Positions 1 to 10,620 of a DNA stretch of 64,000 nucleotides are shown piece after piece (the first letter of the stretch is position 1; each line of letters begins with the position of its first letter). The stretch is from Lithobates sylvaticus. Lineage: Eukaryota; Chordata; Amphibia; Anura; Ranidae. The stretch covers positions 578,243,193-578,307,192 of the forward strand of contig CM053029.1 of NCBI GenBank assembly GCA_028564925.1, read 5' to 3'. The notes beneath the pieces were generated by a model. The model did no database searches, was not told the DNA's origin, and saw nothing but the letters and a program-made list of their open reading frames with translations. Both the position numbers and the translations under genes were made by a program.

Positions 1-183
1 TGGTAGGTTTGTAGTTGTGCCATAATCTTTCCATTTTTGGATGATGGATTGAACAGTGCTCTGAGAGATGTTCAAAGTTTGGGATATATTTTTATAACCT
101 AACCCTGCTTTAAACTTCTCCACAACTTTATCCCTGACCTGTCTGGTGTGTTCCTTGGACTTTATGATGCTGTTTGTTCACTA
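1..183 (-). pseudogene. Tc1-type transposase, N-terminal DNA-binding fragment
   Basis: Read on the minus strand from about 183 to 1, the translation contains KSKEHTRQVRDKVVEKFKAG followed by an ISQTLNISQSTVQSIIQKWK helix-turn-helix and GTTTNLP. This is the paired-type DNA-binding region that opens Tc1 transposases, which bind the terminal repeats and cut and paste the element. No methionine is seen just upstream in this frame, and the catalytic DDE part would lie left of the window. It cannot be judged whether the remainder is intact; a decayed copy is likely given the missing start and the LINE insertion. Confidence 0.65.
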
Positions 184-466
184 AGGTTCTCTAACAAACC
201 TCTAAAGGGATTCACAGAACAGCTGTATTTATACTGAGATTAAATTACACACTCTGGACTCTATTTATTAATTAGGTTATTTCTGAAGGCAATTGGTTCC
301 TCTAGATTTTAGTTAGGGGTATCAGAGTAAAGGGGGCTAAATACAAATGCACGCCACAGTTTTCAGATATTGTTTTGTAAAACACAAAAGACCATTTATC
401 ATTTTCCTTCCACTTCACAATTATGTGCCACTTTGTGTTGGTCTATCTCTCATAAAATACCAATAA

Positions 467-832
467 AACCCATGCTCGTCTCCAGGATTTCTCCAGAGCC
501 TCTCCCATCCTCTGGAACTCGCTACCTCAACCTGTCCCCTACTCTAGCTACCTTCAGGCGATCCCTGAAAACTCATCTCTTCAGGGAAGCCTATCATGTC
601 TCCAACTAATCTTCTACCGCTTCCATCAGCTCATTCTCCACAGTTACAACCTTTTGTATCACCTCCCCCACCCTATTAGATTGTAAGCTCTTCTGAGCAG
701 GGCCCCCTTAATCCTCTTGTATTTTATTGTATCATAACTGTATTGTCTCCCTTTTTATATTGTAAAGCGCTACGTAAACTGTTGGCGCTATATAAATCCT
801 GTAATAAATAAATAAAATAAATATACGTTTTT
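467..832 (+). mobile_element. L2/CR1-superfamily LINE, 3' end
   Basis: A 5'-truncated LINE inserted in the Tc1 element. The translation ends with LATFRRSLKTHLFREAYHVSN and a stop at about 609, the usual C-terminus of L2-like reverse-transcriptase proteins. A 3' UTR of about 220 bp follows, with a GCGCTATATAAATCCTGTAA-type tail ending in (AATAAATA)n. The same sequence recurs at 42378-43012 and, in part, at 61880-62155. Target duplications are not clear. Confidence 0.8.
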
Positions 833-1139
833 GGTTGTAACATGACAAAATGTGGAAAAATTCAAGGGGTATGAATACTTTTTCAAGGCACTGTATGTAC
901 CTGCACTTTTGTTTGGCAGGGACATGCACCGCCATTGTGTGTTTTGTACTGCTATAGCCAATGTACACTTGCATACATGCATCTGGTGCCATTATGCAAA
1001 TACAACATTTCTATGCTTTGCAGTAAAGTATAAATAAAATACCCTGGCATTAACAGCGCTTAAAATACATCTGACCACAGACGTTTAAAGCGCGAAAAGT
1101 GCCATAAATGCCATACATGCACCACACAATTATATAAAA

Positions 1140-2067
1140 TTCATATTGTATAATATATTAAAGTTCCAATGAGGAGTCCATAAAGTGAATGTAGTGCTCC
1201 GCAAACTCTCAAAGCCGTAGAATTCCTTCACAGGCTATACACCATCACCTCAAGAAGAAACCTCGTGCTCGAAGTGACCCCCTTTAGTAATGCACTTACC
1301 CCAAAAGGGTTAACAATGAGCCTGTAAAAATCCCCACAGAAAACTGCTTATGTCGCTGCCATGAACTGGAGTCCTCCCCTATACAGAGATCCTAAGGTGG
1401 ATTAACCCGGAATCTGTTTTCTAATATGGGCTGAAATCCTGTTCTTAGATGGATCACCGTTATGATTAAAAATTGCTCACCACAGTGGCCATGCAGAGAA
1501 AAGAAAGGGGGATTCTCATAGTATAATACCGTTTTTATTCAGAGCCATCCCCACACACAATAAAAATATGCTTACATGGTAAAACACATCGACCAGCATT
1601 AAAATATGCACATTAGTACCAAGCCGCGATAAGTCAAATCTGACCACTATCGAAGGTGGAAATTGGAATCGGTGAGGCCTGGGATGACTCACACTGAGGC
1701 TGGTACACAGGACAGCTGCATGGTCACGCCCTTACGCGGTTCGTGATGACGTCTTCCTCAGACGTCTTCTTTCTGCCAGGGTATTTTATTTATATTTTAT
1801 CTGTGCATTTTTTTAGATTGATTTATTGTTATAACAGCAGCTATAGTGCAGTGACAATTTTCTCTTTCCATTTTGAGCGCTTGGATCAGCAATACATTAG
1901 TGTTTCTGATATTTTTTGGATTTTTTGCAGTAAAGTATGTTTAAAAAAAACAGGACTGAGGAAGATTTTCACTAACAGAAGAAACATCAGCACAAGGGAC
2001 CCATCCTACTCTAAATTAGGTGCCTTGTGCTGTTGCAGTTATGCTTTTAAAAGACAATCGTGGTTCC
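1140..2067 (-). mobile_element. Penelope-like 3' region (low confidence) and unassigned flank
   Basis: This stretch has no supported coding sequence. On the minus strand 1140-1770 has the general make-up of amphibian Penelope-like 3' regions: a hammerhead-like core (1728-1762) followed by several hundred bases of mixed sequence with AATAAA-type signals near 1540-1580. The assignment rests on the core and on remembered similar frog repeats. Sequence 1780-2067 shows nothing recognisable. Confidence 0.35.
1728..1762 (-). ncRNA. Hammerhead-ribozyme-like relic
   Basis: On the minus strand CTGAGGA (a legal CUGANGA core) is followed after 12 bases by GAA and a CGCGTAA stretch, the layout of the minimal hammerheads carried by Penelope-like elements. 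Stem II does not pair well and the base after GAA is C instead of A, so it is probably inactive. Confidence 0.35.
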
Positions 2068-2525
2068 TTAAAGTAATTCTAAAGGCAGAAGGTTTTTCAC
2101 CTTGATGCATTCCATGCATTAAGATAAAAAACTTTCTGGGTGCAGCTCCCTCACCAGCCCCCCTTTAGACTTACCTGAGCCCCATCTTGATCCAACGATA
2201 TGCATGAGAGCAGCAGCTCTCCCAGGTCTCTCTCTCTCCTTATTGGCTCACACAGCAGCAGTAGCCATTGGCTTAATCACAGCCAGTGAGCTAATGAGAA
2301 GAGAGTGGGGGGGGGGCTGAGCTGCACCCTGTGTGTGACTGGACATAGTCCATTTACAGGCGTGTGACTCAGGTGTAGCCTGCTTGACTGCTATTGGGGG
2401 CCCTCGACAGGGGGTAGGAGACAGGGTCGCCAGTGGGGGCTCCAAAAAGAAGAGGATCTGGGCTGCTCTGTGCAAAACCATTACACCGAGCTGGTAACTA
2501 AAACACGTATGTTTTGTGTGGCTAT
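2068..2525 (-). mobile_element. TTAA-flanked MITE, truncated on one side
   Basis: It begins at a TTAA (2068-2071) with AGTAATTCTAAAGGCAGAAG, and contains a short palindrome around TGCATTCCATGCATTAAG and an ACTTACCTGAGCCCC segment. It is an inverted relative of the complete copy at 3124-3636 and of 25231-25705. The distal end fades near 2525 without a recognisable terminal repeat. Non-coding. Confidence 0.65.
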
Positions 2526-2529
2526 TCAT

Positions 2530-3123
2530 CCCTCTTTTTCTCCTTGTCTTTGTACCACTGACTCATTTACATTCACATGGTGACGTTCGGTTGGATGGCA
2601 GGCCTCTCCGAGAAAGGTCCACTTCATAGCGTGAAAGTCACTGTTTTACATAATTGTTTGTAGTTAGTATGGAAGCCAAAGGGGAATACATTGTAAAGTT
2701 TTCTGTTTCCTGTTTTTATCAGTCAGTTAAGCGATTACAAAAAAAATACACTGCCTTTTGTATATTTGAACTAAACTAAAGAACTAAAACTTTGGAATTC
2801 ATTTACTCACTGGTGGCGCATGCAGAATCCATAAGAAGTTCTTATCACTTACTGACTTCAGTCTTTAGAATACTTACTTGCCGGGGAACTGATTACATCT
2901 GCTTTGTATTCCTGAGCATTGCTCAGCCTATCAATACCCTCATCAGAAGAACAGCTTTAAAGCAGAAGTTTTATTTTCTACAGTATATTTCGTTAGGGCT
3001 TTAGGTAAAAAAAATGTGTCGTTTTCTTTAGATTATCAACAAGTATTGTAAGAATAAAAAATATACTTTGCTACTCATCCATCATAGCTAGATTCACCAA
3101 GGAAAAGTATGTTAAAAATGTGC
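2530..3123. other. No gene or repeat recognised
   Basis: AT-rich non-coding sequence between two MITEs. Short reading frames here have no recognisable domains and no coding character. Confidence 0.5.
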
Positions 3124-3636
3124 TTAAAGTGATTGTAAAGCTTTGTTTTTTTTTTGTTTTTTTTAAAACAACAAACATGTCATACTTACCTCCACTGTGC
3201 AGTTAGTTTTGCACAGAGTGGCCCCGATCCTCGACTTCTGGGGTCCCCCGGCGACGCTGGAAGCTCCTCCCCTCATCGTATTACCCCCTAGGAGAAGTGC
3301 TCTCCTGGGGGGTTACCTTGCGGGTGCGCTCCCGAGTCCAGCATTTGCGTCCATAGATGCAGAATGCCGGACTCTGCCCCGCCCTCGGCGCCCGCATCAT
3401 TGGATTTGATTGCCAGCAGCAGGAGCCAATGGCTGCGCTGCTATCAATCTATCCAATCAAGAGCTGAGACAATGGGCAGATGTGAAGAGCGCGTCTCCGG
3501 CGTGGGAATTACGGTGCTCGGGTGAGTAAAACGGGGGGTGGGGAGCTGCGGGGCCGGTCAGTGACAGAAGTTTTTTCACCTTAATGCATACGATGCATTA
3601 AGGTGAAATAACACGGGGGGTTTACAACCCCTTTAA
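3124..3636 (+). mobile_element. Complete TTAA-flanked MITE
   Basis: Bounded by TTAA at 3124-3127 and 3633-3636. The terminal inverted repeats are AGTGATTGTAAAG on the left and an imperfect match ending TTTACAACCCCT on the right. The GC-rich interior carries the ACATGTCATACTTACCTCC block and an internal palindrome TTAATGCATACGATGCATTAA near the right end. TTAA duplications are typical of piggyBac and Kolobok elements, so it is probably a non-autonomous member of one of those. About 513 bp, non-coding. Confidence 0.8.
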
Positions 3637-3737
3637 TGCACCAGGGACACTACTAAATTAAAATACCTTCTAAAATACATTCCTTATACTCTTATACTTG
3701 TATTCTTATAAATTTATTGTATATAGATATTTATATA

Positions 3738-3829
<92 letters not shown>

Positions 3830-3862
3830 TTATAATTTATATATATAGATAGATAGATAGAG
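3738..3862. repeat. (AT)n microsatellite with (GATA)n flank
   Basis: A nearly pure AT dinucleotide run of about 80 bp, followed by an interrupted AT-rich stretch and ATAGATAGATAGATAG. It can form cruciforms and is expected to vary in length. The tyrosine/isoleucine-rich reading frame crossing it is an artefact. Confidence 0.95.
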
Positions 3863-3949
3863 AGTATACTGTATATTTGAAGAGGGTCTTGTTTCAAAAG
3901 CTGCTTTATGCATTGACCAGTCAAGATCCAGGATGGTCGTCTGCTGACT

Positions 3950-5700
3950 TCATCATCATCAAAGGCATGATAAGTGTAGGTTCACATCTATGCAGTTGAT
4001 GCGGTTTTGCATTTTTAAACTCACATTTTGATGGGCTTTTGCATGCAGTTTTCATGCATTTTGTGTAGCACACTGTATATAGCTGGTTGCTAAGGAGTGG
4101 CCGGGAAGCCAGCCGCCACGTCTTCAACAACTGATCAGGGATTCCCCGCTGACAGCTGAATATGAAAAAAAATATTGCTGGCAAAAAAATAATCAGAAGA
4201 AAAATGGAAAGTGTGGGGTCCCCCCCAGTCTATACCAGGCCCTTCGGGTCTGGTATGGATTTGGAGGGGAACCTCATGCCAACATTTTTTAAAAACCTGT
4301 GGGGGTCCCCCCAAATTCGTGCCAGACCCTTATCCGAGCATGCAGCCTGGTAGGTCAGGAAAGGGAGGGGAAGAGCGAGCACTCCCTCCACCTAACCATA
4401 GCAGGCTGCAAGCCTTCAACATGGGGGGTACTTTGGGGTGGGGGGCTTTGCCTCCCCCACTCCAAAGCGCCATGTCCCCGTGTTGATGGGGACAAGGGAT
4501 GTTGATGGGGACAAGAGCCTCTTCCCAAAAACCCTGCAGGGTGGTTGTGGGGGTCTGCGGGCAGGGGGCATATCGGAATCTGGAAGCCCCCTTTAATAAG
4601 GGGACCCACAGAACCCCTGCCTCCACACACATACAGTTTTTGACAAATCCTTTATTAAAAATAAAATAACATGTCCCCCGATGTAGATCCATCATCAATC
4701 ATGCACAAAAAAATCTTCGCACTCGACGAAGGCTAACCGCCGACTGCCCGCACCTCCGTCTCACAGTTCTTAAATAGGTAAGGGGTGGGGCCACCCGGTG
4801 AGGTCCCCTGGTGGCCCTGCCCCTTGTGACATCACTGAACTGTGCATGCTGGGTCGCTAATGCCACAAGGGTCTGGGCCACCAGTTGACGTTGCTAGGTG
4901 GCCCCGCCCCTTACCTATTTAAGAACTGTCACACGGAGGAGCGAGCAGTGGGTGGTTAGCCTTTGACTAGTGCAAAACTTTTTTTACGGTCCGGCGGTGC
5001 ATTGAGCAGCGTGATTGAAGATGGATCTACATCGGGGGACATTGTTTTTTTATTTTTAATAAAGGATTTGTCAAAAACTGTGTGTGTTTTTTTTTTCAAT
5101 TTGACCCATTTTTGGTGAATGGGTACGGGTACAATGTACCCCATACTCATTCAAATGGGGATGGGGGTGGGATCTGGGGGCCCCTTGTTAAAGAGGTCTT
5201 CCAGATTACGATAAGACCCCATCCACAGACGCCCTCAACCACCACCCAGGGTTGTGTGGAAGAGGCCTTTGTGCCCATCAACATGGGGACAAGGTACTTT
5301 GGGGTGCATGCTCGGATAAGAGTCTGCTATGGATTTGGCAGGGGGACCACATGCTGGGGGGTTTTTTTCACCATTTTTTTCCCTGATTTGTTTTTTTTTT
5401 TGCCAGCAATTAAATTTTATATTCAGCTGTCAGCTGGGAACCCTGCTGACAGCTGATGACTCATCGGTTGTTAAGGATGCAAAAAACGCAAAGTGCATCA
5501 AAAACACTCCATTGAAGTCTATTACACGCAAAATGCAATTTGCTGCAAGGAAAAAAAGTTCCTGACCCTTTTCAAAAGAAGCAGTGCAACAAAACACACA
5601 GATGTGAACTACATCCATAGGAAACCATGTTAAATTGACTGTGGTGCGTTTCTGAAAAACACATCAAAAGACGCATAGGTGTGAACATAGGGTTATTCTT
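3950..5700. mobile_element. Large foldback element
   Basis: Two long imperfect inverted arms meet near 4840. Matching landmarks are CAGCTGAATATGAAAAA (about 4153) with its complement near 5425, GGTCTGGTATGGATTTGGA (about 4247) with the ATGGATTTGGCAGGGGGACC area near 5325, and TTAAATAGGTAAGGGG (about 4769) with CCCCTTACCTATTTAAG near 4910. The arms also repeat GATGTAGATCCATC-type sequence on both sides. No transposase is seen. A relative of one arm lies at 56230-56720. Outer ends are approximate. Confidence 0.65.
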
Positions 5701-5971
5701 CCATAAGGGTCAGTTAACACCGGGAATTGCACATGAACATGCTGTGTTTTTCTGTGCGATCCACATGCAGTTCTGTGTGGTACAATTTCAGCCAATAAAT
5801 TTTCGAGCCTGCTTAGTATACTAGTCCTTTTTAATACTTTGTATATATCAAGTAATAACAACCAGATCAAGTTTTCAGATGGCATTAGATCCAATGGAAA
5901 AGTATATTCCTGTTGCTTTTACAGAATGAAATTTTACACTTTAAAACACTGAAATTAGTACAATGGGTTGC

Positions 5972-6008
5972 CCCTGGACGACGTAATTCTCTTACAAAAC
6001 GAGTAGGG
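5972..6008 (+). ncRNA. Hammerhead-ribozyme-like relic
   Basis: CCTGGACGACGTAATTC is followed by CTTACAAAACGAGTAGGG. This looks like a decayed CUGANGA core, a stem II made from GTAA and TTAC, and a GAAACGNGT-type end. At least two core positions differ, so activity is not expected. Confidence 0.3.
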
Positions 6009-6475
6009 CAGAGCGACACGCTGATGTCACCTCATGTTATCTTTCGTATACCGAGAAGGATGGGTTTGTGTGAGTGTGCGCCGGCCGGCACATCAGACTT
6101 CAGGCTTTTTACTGATGCAACATTTGTAAGTGCGATACTTTGTTTTTAATCTTTTAAATAAACCTAAAGGTTTTTACACTATTGGAGCATTTATGTTTCT
6201 TACATGCTACGTATATCCACTCATGAGCTTGATCATCAAGAGTAGAGAGCACGTTCGGTGCGCTCTGGAGATAAGCTGTGCCTACATGCTTTCCCTGATC
6301 CTCTGTATCGAGGGATCACGGATATTTGGTAAGAAGTGATTCTTTCTGTAGCGGTGGTGGATTCAACACAGCCTTATTTTCATCAGTGATTGAAGATTCA
6401 CCTCATTTGTGGATGGACTTCATTTTTTAAGTTTTGCACGGGTGGATGTTACATTTATTCAAGTTATACACTCAT

Positions 6476-6902
6476 ATGCCCCTTACACACGGTCGGAAAA
6501 TCCGACCACAAAATCCATCGGATTTTTTCCGACAGATTTAGTCCGACACTAATGTTGCATACACCCGGTCGGACAAAGTTGTCGGAAAATCCGATCATTC
6601 TGAACGTGGTGACGTTTGTTGCCTACGATGGGACTACGTAGAGGCTAGTAGCCAATAGCTTTGGTCTTGTAGTGTGATCTGAGCATGCGTGGCACTTTGT
6701 CCGTCGGAATTCACTACACACGATCGGAAAAAGTCCGATAGGACTTTGTTGTCGGAAAATTTGAGAGCAGGAGATAAAACTTTGTCCGTCGGAAAATCCG
6801 ATGGAAAATGTCCGATGGAGCCTACACACGGTCGGAATTTCCGACAACATTGTCCGATAGGACATTTTCAGTCGGAAAATCCGACCGTGTGTATGGGGCT
6901 TT
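6476..6902 (+). mobile_element. MITE with ACACACGGTCGG-type ends (subfamily 1)
   Basis: Terminal inverted repeats run ATGCCCCTTACACACGGTCG and, at the other end, CGACCGTGTGTATGGGGCTT. The interior is full of TCGGAAAATCCGA-type inverted motifs and contains a central unique part (TTGTTGCCTACGATGGGAC). It is inserted in the Penelope-like stretch and is a close relative, in opposite orientation, of 59382-59807 and 62741-62996. Confidence 0.8.
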
Positions 6903-7443
6903 AGACTTTTTGTCTTGGTTGGACATTGAATATTTTTTTATTTTTATGGTTCACAGTTTTTCATTTATGCTTTTCTTTTTTTTCCATTTAATATTTTATT
7001 GGTTTTACGAGGAAGAAAGGCATACACTTTATCAACATCAAATATAACATATTATGCATGTCTATATGCTAATCTAATATACATATAAATTAATTTTCTT
7101 CCAAAACCACGACCATGCACTCTAAATACAACAAAATCAACTATCTTATTATAATTATAATCCCCCATTACATCAAGGCAGAAGTAATCTCCCACCCTTA
7201 ATCAAAGTATATCTCAGACTCCATCCTGGGGGGTTCTATCTATATATTCCTGAAGTGTATAGCTCTCTCTTACCTCTATATTTGCAAACAAAAACAAAAT
7301 AAAACCTAACAAAAAAAAAAGAAAAACCTCTCCTCTCCGCCTCCTCCCCATCCAGCCTCCTCCCTTACCAAGAATCTACTAGCCGCATCTTTTATTTTCA
7401 GTCATTGGGATTCACATCTATAAGGGTTTTTCCCTCTTCTGTA

Positions 7444-8015
7444 TTAAAGCGGTTCTGCACTCTGTAAAAAATTTTTTTTTTTTAGGACGTAATATAAAGT
7501 ATGCTTACCTTTATTAGGGGACTCACCTGTTCCATCTTCCATCTCGATCGCCGCCGGTTTTCGTCCGATGAAGTTCCTCGTCTTCTTCTTTAGTGCTGGG
7601 GGCCATCTTGCCTGTGGGCATGTGAAACCCCACAGGCACTGTTGATGGCCCAGCATGCACCGCCGTTACTCGCGCGTGCGCAGTAACGGCACATCTGCCG
7701 ACATCTCACGAGATTTCGGCAGATGCGGCCGAAATCTCGGGAGATTTCGGAAGATGTGGCCGAAATCTCGCGAGATTTCGGAAGATGCCCGCACTGACTC
7801 CTGGGATCAATGACACCAGATCCCAGGAGACAGTGTGGCGTGACGACGATCGACGCAGAGACCCCGCCCGCCGCCGCAGAGGGAGAAGACCGGAAGTCTT
7901 CAATTACAAGGTAAGTAAAAAAAAAACAAAAAAAAAAACATTTCATTTAGTACTCTTTGCCTGATTTGGAAGGCAAAGAGATTTACTAAATGAAATGGGT
8001 GCAGAACCGCTTTAA
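7444..8015. mobile_element. Complete TTAA-flanked MITE with AGCGGTTCTGCAC ends
   Basis: TTAA at 7444-7447 and 8012-8015 encloses perfect terminal repeats AGCGGTTCTGCAC and GTGCAGAACCGCT. The interior has four partly inverted CGAGATTTCGG(C/A)AGATG motifs at about 7700-7790. It is inserted in the 3' part of the L1/Tx1 LINE, whose sequence resumes on either side. Confidence 0.85.
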
Positions 8016-8820
8016 TGAAAAGATTCCATGGAGACCATGTTCTCAGATATGTCCCTCGTTTTTGCCGGCATGTCCAAACCAAATCCTCCATAAGGTTCAA
8101 TTGTTCTACTCTTTTAAGCCACAATCTTACCGTTGGTGGTTGTGTCTGCTTCCAGGTGTGTGGAATGATTTTAGTATCTTGTAATAGGAAGAAAGATGAA
8201 TCCTCCGGAATCTCCTGATTGCAAAATTTTTGAGCAATTCTCCGGACTTCCTTCTAAAAGTTCTCTATTTTAGGGCAGGACCAGAAAATGTGCATTAACG
8301 TCCCCTCCTTCCCCCCCCCCCCCGCAGCGCCAGCAATTATCTGATACCTCTGGGTAGCATCTCTTTAAAAATGCCGGGGTGCGATACCACCGAGATAGAA
8401 TCTTAAAATTTGTCTCCTGCATCCTTATGCAGATTGACGACTCAAATGTATTGTGTATTATATTAGTACACTGCTCTTCTGCAAAGGTTCAATCCAAATC
8501 TCTCTCCCACCCCCTAAAAAAGGGCAACCTAAAGTCCTCCGAGGGTGCAACCAGCAGCGCATACGTTTTAGAGAATGTTTGATACAGTACACCGCTTCCA
8601 TTACAATATCCCTCAAAGATTGTTAAAGTGCGCTCATACGTACTTGGTGGGATTAAAGTATTTAAAAAGTGTCTCAGCTGTACCGCCCGCCAAAAATCCA
8701 AATGTTATGGTAAAGGTCCTTTTGTCAATGAAAATATCGTGGGCCATGTTCCCCCTGTTAAAAAATGAGAGGCCTGGAAGATCCCTTGGTCTAGCAGTAC
8801 CATGAATTTTCCCTTCCTCA
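8016..8820 (-). pseudogene. L1/Tx1 LINE, C-terminal ORF2 fragment
   Basis: The minus strand encodes YERTLTIFEGYC, GWERDLD, a CWRC motif and LMHIFWSCPKIENF. Together they match the cysteine-histidine C-terminal region of L1/Tx1 ORF2 proteins. Stops and frame changes are present, including one after the SCPKIENF motif. The reading continues into the MITE at 7444-8015, which separates it from the 3' UTR. Confidence 0.7.
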
Positions 8821-9163
8821 GACCCGGTTCAAACTGGGGATTCCCCAGTATTGGAAACAATGGTAAGGTTATTGCGGATAGTTTACCCTTAGGCCCCTTT
8901 CACACTGGGGCGGGAGCGGCGTCGGTGGTAAAGCAGCTGGCAAAGCGCCGCTTTGCGTGCAGTTTTAACCCTTTTTCGGCCGCTAGCGCACCGCTAGTGG
9001 GCGAAAACCGCTGCTAAAACGACGGTAAAGTAGCGCTAAATATAGCGCTGCTTTACCGCCGACGCCGCTCCCGCCCCAGTGTGAAAGGGGCCTAAGGGTA
9101 AACTATTGGCAATAACCTTAACATTGTTTCCAAAACTGTGGAATCCCCAGTTTGAACCGGGTC
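8821..9163. repeat. Long palindrome with a MITE at its centre
   Basis: The arm 8821-8891 (starting GACCCGGTTCAAACTGGGGA) is matched in inverted orientation by 9093-9163, with a few mismatches. The MITE 8892-9092 lies exactly between the two arms. It interrupts the L1/Tx1 LINE together with the following Penelope-like sequence. Confidence 0.85.
8892..9092. mobile_element. MITE with GGCCCCTTTCACACTGGGGC ends
   Basis: Terminal inverted repeats GGCCCCTTTCACACTGGGGC and its complement at 9073-9092. The interior contains the GCTAGCG-rich stretch and AGCGCTAAATATAGCGCT palindrome. The same family gives 53070-53511 and a fragment at 10246-10380. About 200 bp, non-coding. Confidence 0.85.
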
Positions 9164-10245
9164 TGCGGTGCTTTGCCGGCTTCACCACCCCTGATGAAGT
9201 CACGTGACAAGTGACGAACACGCGTCGGGACACGTGACCTACGGAAGTGACGCCACCGAGCTCGAGGCTCGTTTTTACCCTGTAATTGTACCCACTGGTT
9301 TAATGTGAGTACCCACTTTATCTGTTTAACTGTTTTGATTGCAATAAATACCTTTTTACCATCTACATACTACACTATGAGGCTATCTTATTACATGTGC
9401 ACATTGAGGTGAAAACCCCCCCACCCCCCCTACCTGCCCCTGCCTGGATAAGGAGGAAAGCTAAAGGGAACTACCAAGACATTGAAAAAACCTGAAAGAC
9501 ACCCCAGGGAGGACGGTCGCTTATGACCACAAAGACCCAGATTACACTGCTGTAACCTTACAGCTGTAAGGTAAGGGGCCACCCATATCCCTATAAGGAT
9601 TTCACAAGAAAAACACACGGATCACTACACAGGACTTATAGATTATTCCCTATCACCACTCGATACCTCAGCACTGATAGCTCGCCCTCTGCTGGATAGA
9701 AGATATCAAAGTCACCCTGCATTTATGCCATATATGGACTTTCTACTTGGACTTTTATATTCTGCGATTTATTAATCGCTATTCACATTTCTTTCACTCC
9801 AGTTTGCCATTACGATTTAGTTGGCACGGATGCACTACCAATCTGGATACTAATTTACATGAGATTTCTTAGTCTCCTCTGTTATTTTTGCACTTTATAT
9901 TATCATATTTCTTATATCACTTATATGATATATTGATTTTATCCGTTTGGATCACTCCCTCTTTCACATTCTTGGATGCACATTACATGCGTTTAAGGAT
10001 TCCCATCACGTCCTTTTATATATCACATCACTGTTGTTTTTTTATACACACATTTGGATGCACTGTTATTTATTCAGTCACACCATGCGACTTTTATGAT
10101 GTATTTTTAACCAGGATTGCTTTTATCACATGATTTGGTTTTATAACACCACTTTATGCACTTTTGCTTGCTTTACTTTATACCTTATTATGTACCCGGA
10201 GTTTTAATTGGCTATTTATGTTTTTGATCTGCTACCTTTTGTCTT
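9164..10245 (+). mobile_element. Penelope-like 3' region (inferred)
   Basis: Starts with a hammerhead-like motif (9190-9227) and continues as AT-rich non-coding sequence with an AATAAA at about 9343 and many TTTATATCAC/CACTTTAT-type stretches. No coding potential. Assigned by the ribozyme-like core and general layout. Confidence 0.4.
9190..9227 (+). ncRNA. Hammerhead-ribozyme-like motif, best copy in the window
   Basis: CTGATGA at 9191-9197 is the canonical core. It is followed by a well-formed stem II, GTCAC and GTGAC around a GTGACAA loop, then GAA, one extra C, and the palindromic stem III ACGCGT followed by C, the usual cleavage position. Apart from the extra C it matches the minimal hammerheads known from Penelope-like elements, which act as dimers. 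Confidence 0.55.
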
Positions 10246-10380
10246 TTAAATGCTCCAGTGTGAAAGCCCTCTGGTTTTCACACTGGAGTGAAAGGGGCCG
10301 GATTTTTTCAGGCGCTGTACAGGCGCTATTTTTAGCGCTGTAGCGCCTGAAAAATGCCCCAGTGTGAAAGGGGTCGTAGA
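10246..10380. mobile_element. Fragment of the CCCCTTTCACACTGG MITE family
   Basis: Contains TTTTCACACTGGAGTGAAAG, AGGCGCTATTTTTAGCGCT and CCCCAGTGTGAAAGGGG in tandem-inverted order. These are parts of the family seen whole at 53070-53511. It abuts the L1/Tx1 fragment at 10380. Confidence 0.7.
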
Positions 10381-10620
10381 GAAGAGCTCAAAGCCCATCT
10401 TTAGGGTGGGTCCTATCAAGGGATGTGCCTTCGTAGTAGTCGGAAGGTCTTTATAACACCAAGCAGCTCGTTGCAGTAAAGCACTGCTCTGAGCCTGCTC
10501 CAGGCCGGGCCATATCTTCCCATCCCCATATCTACTCCAATCAATCAGTCGGCTTAATAAAGCCGCTTGGTAATATTTGTACAAGTCTGGTACAGCTAGT
10601 CCACCCTTTTGCTTGGGTAT
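10380..10620 (-). pseudogene. L1/Tx1 LINE, middle ORF2 fragment
   Basis: The minus strand reads KQKGGLAVPDLYKYYQAALL followed by SRLIDWSRYGD. This is the segment that follows the RT thumb in L1/Tx1 proteins (the GGL-P-L-YY-A pattern). It picks up where the piece ending at 13885 stops, which shows that the L2-type LINE at 10621-13800 was inserted between them. It runs into a MITE fragment at about 10380. Confidence 0.7.

Larger units (their letters stand above)
1..893 (-). mobile_element. Tc1/mariner transposon, 5' part, cut by the window edge
   Basis: The element lies on the minus strand. Its outer inverted repeat ends at 893 (CAGTGCCTTG read on the minus strand) and abuts a TA at 894-895, the expected target of this superfamily. 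Inward from the end it carries the motif describing a long Tc1-type terminal repeat (about 830-893). The start of the transposase is encoded at about 1-183. A LINE 3' end (467-832) has been inserted between terminal repeat and coding part. The rest of the element lies outside the window. Confidence 0.8.
5900..6975 (+). mobile_element. Penelope-like 3' region, interrupted by a MITE
   Basis: A hammerhead-like core at 5972-6008 is followed by several hundred bases of non-coding sequence ending in T-rich sequence near 6975. The MITE at 6476-6902 sits inside it. The layout matches the other hammerhead-bearing stretches in this window; no reverse transcriptase is present, so the copy is a 5'-truncated end at best. 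Inference. Confidence 0.35.

Noticed and set aside
3706-3924. Tyrosine/isoleucine-repeat frame
   Set aside because: Produced by the AT microsatellite.
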